From NCBI RefSeq assembly GCF_003966895.1, contig NZ_AP018449.1:1908501-1972500 (forward strand): a stretch of DNA of 64,000 nucleotides, read 5' to 3'. Under the pieces are notes generated by a model, which worked only from the letters and a program-made list of their open reading frames with translations, did no database searches and was not told the DNA's origin. Source of the stretch: Methylomusa anaerophila. Its GTDB lineage: Bacteria > Bacillota > Negativicutes > Sporomusales > Sporomusaceae. Position 1 is the stretch's first letter, and the number at the start of each line of letters is the position of its first letter. Positions 61,408 through 64,000 of the stretch are shown one piece after another. The position numbers were made by a program, and so were the translations under genes.

Positions 61408-62901
61408 GTGTTCAAACTGACCGATTTACTTTACCATGAGAACATAGTTATCCAATGCCATGACAATCCGGATGCGGATGCAATAGCCTCCGGGTTCGCT
61501 CTTTACGAGTTTTTTAGGGAATACGGAAAAAAGGTCAGGCTGGTTTATAGCGGTCGCTTTCCTATTACAAAACCTAATTTGCTTGAAATGGTTATGGCCT
61601 TGAAAATTCCCGTTGATTATGTGGACGACCTTAATGTTGACGGACTGCTGATTACCGTTGATTGTCAGTATGGAGCGGGGAATGTGAAAAGATTCCCCGC
61701 CCAAAGCGTGGCCATTATTGACCATCACCAGCAGGAAATTTTTGACGTTAAAACAGTAAAAATCGACGCTTATTTGGGCAGTTGCGCCACTGTCGTTTGG
61801 AAACTTCTAAAAGATGCGGACTTTGACTTAAGCTCCAATATGCGGGTGACGACGGCTTTGTACTATGGTTTGCTTACCGATACGAATTACTTCGCTGAAA
61901 TATACCATCCCCTTGACAAGGATATGAGAGACGGTCTGAATTACGATTACAATTTAATCCGGAAACTCAAGAATTCAAACCTGACGATGAGCGATATTGA
62001 AATAGCAGGAAAGGCGCTGCTGCAAAGCAGCCATCAATTGGAACAAAGTTTCGCCATCTTTAGAGCCGAGCCGTGTGACCCCAATATTCTTGGTTTTATC
62101 AGCGATATTGCACTCCAGGTACATACCATTGATGTATGTATAATCTACAATCAGCTTAGTGATGGAATAAAGTATTCGGTAAGAAGCTGCATCCGGGAAG
62201 TTATGGCTAATGAACTGGCAGCCTATCTGGCGGAAAATATTGGCTCAGGCGGCGGCCACGCGGAAAAGGCCGGCGGCTTTATCAGCCTGGCTAAATTTCA
62301 CAATTTATATCCCGGCATTGATATTGACGCATATCTTTCCGACCGGATTGGGAAGTACTACGATAGTTATAACATCATCTACAGCAATGCTCATAACATA
62401 GAGATTTCCAATATGAGGAAATACAAAAAACGGGATATTGTTGTTGGCTATGCTCATTCGGTTGATGTATTTGCCACTGGAACCCCGCTCTTGATCCGGA
62501 CTTTAGAAGGAGATATCAATACATTTTCAGCGGAAGACATCTATATTATGGTGGGAGTGAAAGGTGAGGTTTACCCGATTAAGAAGGAGAAGTTTGATAA
62601 AAGTTATAGAATGCTGGGGCAAAAGTATGATTTAGAAGCTGAATATGCGCCAACAATCAGAAATCGTCTCACCGGCGAAGTAGTCGAGCTGACAAAATTT
62701 TTAAAGTCTTGTGTCGCCACAGGCGATACTGCTGTCTACGCCGCTCCGCTGACAAAGAATACAAAGGTATTCACGGCTTGGGACGATCAGAAATACATGT
62801 CGGGTAAGGTTAATGATTACCTGGCAATCAGGCAGGATGATATTAACGATGTTTATATCATCGAAAACTCAATATTTCCCAGAACATATTCCCCGGAATG
62901 A
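61408..62901 (+). CDS. DHH-family phosphoesterase
   Basis: A 497-aa protein from GTG 61408, with AGAGGTGC upstream. The DHH domain has CHDNPDADAIASGFALYEFF, ITVDCQYGAG and AIIDHHQQEI; the DHHA1 domain has ENIGSGGGHAEKAGGFISLA. This is the NrnA/RecJ-like pattern of Mn-dependent phosphodiesterases cleaving short oligonucleotides or cyclic dinucleotides. About 150 residues at the C-terminus (from IVVGYAHSVDVFATGTPLLI) are an extra domain I do not recognise. Not obviously part of the methyl locus. Confidence 0.88.
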   Translation: MFKLTDLLYHENIVIQCHDNPDADAIASGFALYEFFREYGKKVRLVYSGRFPITKPNLLEMVMALKIPVDYVDDLNVDGLLITVDCQYGAGNVKRFPAQSVAIIDHHQQEIFDVKTVKIDAYLGSCATVVWKLLKDADFDLSSNMRVTTALYYGLLTDTNYFAEIYHPLDKDMRDGLNYDYNLIRKLKNSNLTMSDIEIAGKALLQSSHQLEQSFAIFRAEPCDPNILGFISDIALQVHTIDVCIIYNQLSDGIKYSVRSCIREVMANELAAYLAENIGSGGGHAEKAGGFISLAKFHNLYPGIDIDAYLSDRIGKYYDSYNIIYSNAHNIEISNMRKYKKRDIVVGYAHSVDVFATGTPLLIRTLEGDINTFSAEDIYIMVGVKGEVYPIKKEKFDKSYRMLGQKYDLEAEYAPTIRNRLTGEVVELTKFLKSCVATGDTAVYAAPLTKNTKVFTAWDDQKYMSGKVNDYLAIRQDDINDVYIIENSIFPRTYSPE

Positions 62902-62910
62902 GTATGAGTT

Positions 62911-62947
62911 AACCTGCATTAGCGATAGCGCTGATGCAGGTTTTTTT
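62911..62947 (+). terminator. Terminator
   Basis: AACCTGCATTAGCG (62911-62924) pairs with CGCTGATGCAGGTT (62929-62942), one wobble, followed by a T-run. Confidence 0.85.
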
Positions 62948-63274
62948 GTATAGACGATGATACCGTGGCAATGGCGTCGAGTGATCAAAGTCGCATATAG
63001 CCGGAGAATTTAGGCTGAAAACTTCCTCAGCCTATGCAAAAGGCAAATAAGCTGGAAATTTGGAGTATTTTCAAAGAATTTTCAAATAAATAACAAGAAT
63101 TATGAAGGAAATTGACAAAAAATGTCGAATAAACTCTTCAAAAATATATTATACAGCTGTTAATTTTAGTTTTCCACATCAGTTGCTTTTGGGCTAAACG
63201 GCAGATAGCCAATTATTTGTTCCTCATGAAAGTTATAAATATCTGATATTGCAAATGAAAAGAAAGGAATGGCG
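62948..63274 (+). other. Intergenic region upstream of the partial envelope gene
   Basis: No gene is visible. TTGACA at 63113-63118 may be a -35 box, and TGTCGAA at 63123-63129 matches the Spo0A box core. Either could be chance. Confidence 0.4.
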
Positions 63275-64000
63275 ATGGCAATGTCTTTATCGAATTTGCA
63301 TCATTTTATTCTGGGGAAAATTACTATACTAGTTGTATTATCACTGCTGACGGTGTGTCTGCTTAATCCGCTTGAGGCAGCCGCCGGTAATGGAAGTGCA
63401 GTGGAAGGGGGCCGGATTGCCGCCGACTTGCCGGTGTCAGGCACAGCCCGGCAAAAATCCGAAGCAGCGGTGAATGTTCTGACGCAAAGCATTTCCCTGT
63501 TCCGGACAGAAGGAAAAAACGTCCTGGATGATATAACCCGGCAAATGGAACAAGACGAAACCGTTGGCGGGCAGTCCGCAGAAAATTTGCGGCAAGCTGT
63601 CGCGGAATCAGCCAATTCGTACAATGCCGCTTTGACCAAGCTGGAAAACCGTCTCAACAAGATCAAGAGCATGCAGGCCGGGATGACCGATGAAGGCAAG
63701 ACTATGGTCAATTTGCTGGCCGAGATCAATGGCAGCGCCAATGATCTGGAACAAGGACTGAACGGTATGCTGGACAAAGTGGGGGAAGCCTACCAGCGGG
63801 CGTATTCCTTGAGCGCGGCGGCAGGGGCAACCCAAAGAGCCGAGTTCAGCAAAAAAGTCGTCCTGGACAAGTTTGCCGATGCCTTCCGCCAATTACGGGA
63901 GTTGAAACAGTCGATAACCGAATTGTTGCTGGAAATTGTCGAACAGGAACGGCAGATTTATCGACAGAAGAACATACAAGGCATTCCGCCAAAAGTGAAG
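63275..64000 (+). CDS. Secreted/envelope coiled-coil protein, 3' end beyond the window
   Basis: The frame runs open from ATG 63275 (AAAGGA upstream) to the window edge, 242 codons. The start has a signal peptide (ITILVVLSLLTVCLLNPLEA, cleavage near AAA-G). The mature part is almost all helical and hydrophilic (NSYNAALTKLENRLNKIKSM, LDKFADAFRQLRELKQSITE), a long coiled coil. It may be an envelope tether, adhesin or sensor subunit. The function cannot be assigned without the C-terminus. Confidence 0.75.
   Translation, partial: MAMSLSNLHHFILGKITILVVLSLLTVCLLNPLEAAAGNGSAVEGGRIAADLPVSGTARQKSEAAVNVLTQSISLFRTEGKNVLDDITRQMEQDETVGGQSAENLRQAVAESANSYNAALTKLENRLNKIKSMQAGMTDEGKTMVNLLAEINGSANDLEQGLNGMLDKVGEAYQRAYSLSAAAGATQRAEFSKKVVLDKFADAFRQLRELKQSITELLLEIVEQERQIYRQKNIQGIPPKVK

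Overview
The window looks like chromosome of a diderm, spore-forming Firmicute of the class Negativicutes, most likely Sporomusaceae (Sporomusa or Pelosinus type). Three things point there. Genes have strong Gram-positive-type Shine-Dalgarno sites and frequent TTG/GTG starts. Outer-membrane proteins are present, including an SLH-domain porin. The corrinoid methyltransferase genes are typical of acetogen-like anaerobes. The genus is an inference; no 16S rRNA is present.

Region 1 (about 1-25,400) is the late half of a contractile-tailed prophage, all on the + strand. The order is terminase, portal, prohead protease-capsid fusion, connector genes, sheath and tube, E/E' chaperone with a lambda-type -1 slippery site, tape measure, P2-like baseplate (X, D, V, W, U, J, I), fibres and lysis genes. 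The D gene is split. The lysis block ends with a candidate spanin for crossing two membranes. No integrase or early genes are visible, so they probably lie left of the window.

Region 2 (25,400-36,100) is accessory DNA. It holds a candidate structured small RNA, a minus-strand AAA ATPase plus TOPRIM pair (possible anti-phage module), and a tRNA 3'-end relic. A C5 methyltransferase, restriction enzyme and Vsr cassette follows. The rest is small phage-like genes, several XRE regulators with palindromic operators, two nucleotidyltransferase-fold proteins, and a 3' fragment of a selenocysteine tRNA at 34,383-34,447 that probably marks an integration boundary at selC.

Region 3 (36,150-47,600) is mostly housekeeping: a membrane protein, a GC-rich probably acquired katG, a Fur/PerR regulator with a perfect Per box, a glgC-glgA-glgP glycogen operon, a WrbA-like flavoprotein, an outer-membrane protein and an initiator tRNA.

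Region 4 (47,700-61,100) is a corrinoid-dependent methyl-transfer locus. It contains an MFS transporter, an SLH porin, a URO-D-type methyltransferase, a DUF2284 protein, a corrinoid reductive activase, a HutC-type GntR regulator, two corrinoid proteins, a DUF1638 protein, a pterin-binding methyltransferase, a CobW-type GTPase and an amidohydrolase. Four promoters in it carry almost the same 14-bp element, three of them at the same distance from the -35 box. The encoded GntR protein is the obvious candidate to bind it, so the locus reads as one regulon covering uptake, demethylation, methyl transfer to tetrahydrofolate and corrinoid repair. Two gene relics (a corrinoid protein and a DUF1638 N-terminus) show that modules have been duplicated and lost. 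A DHH phosphoesterase and a partial envelope protein close the window.
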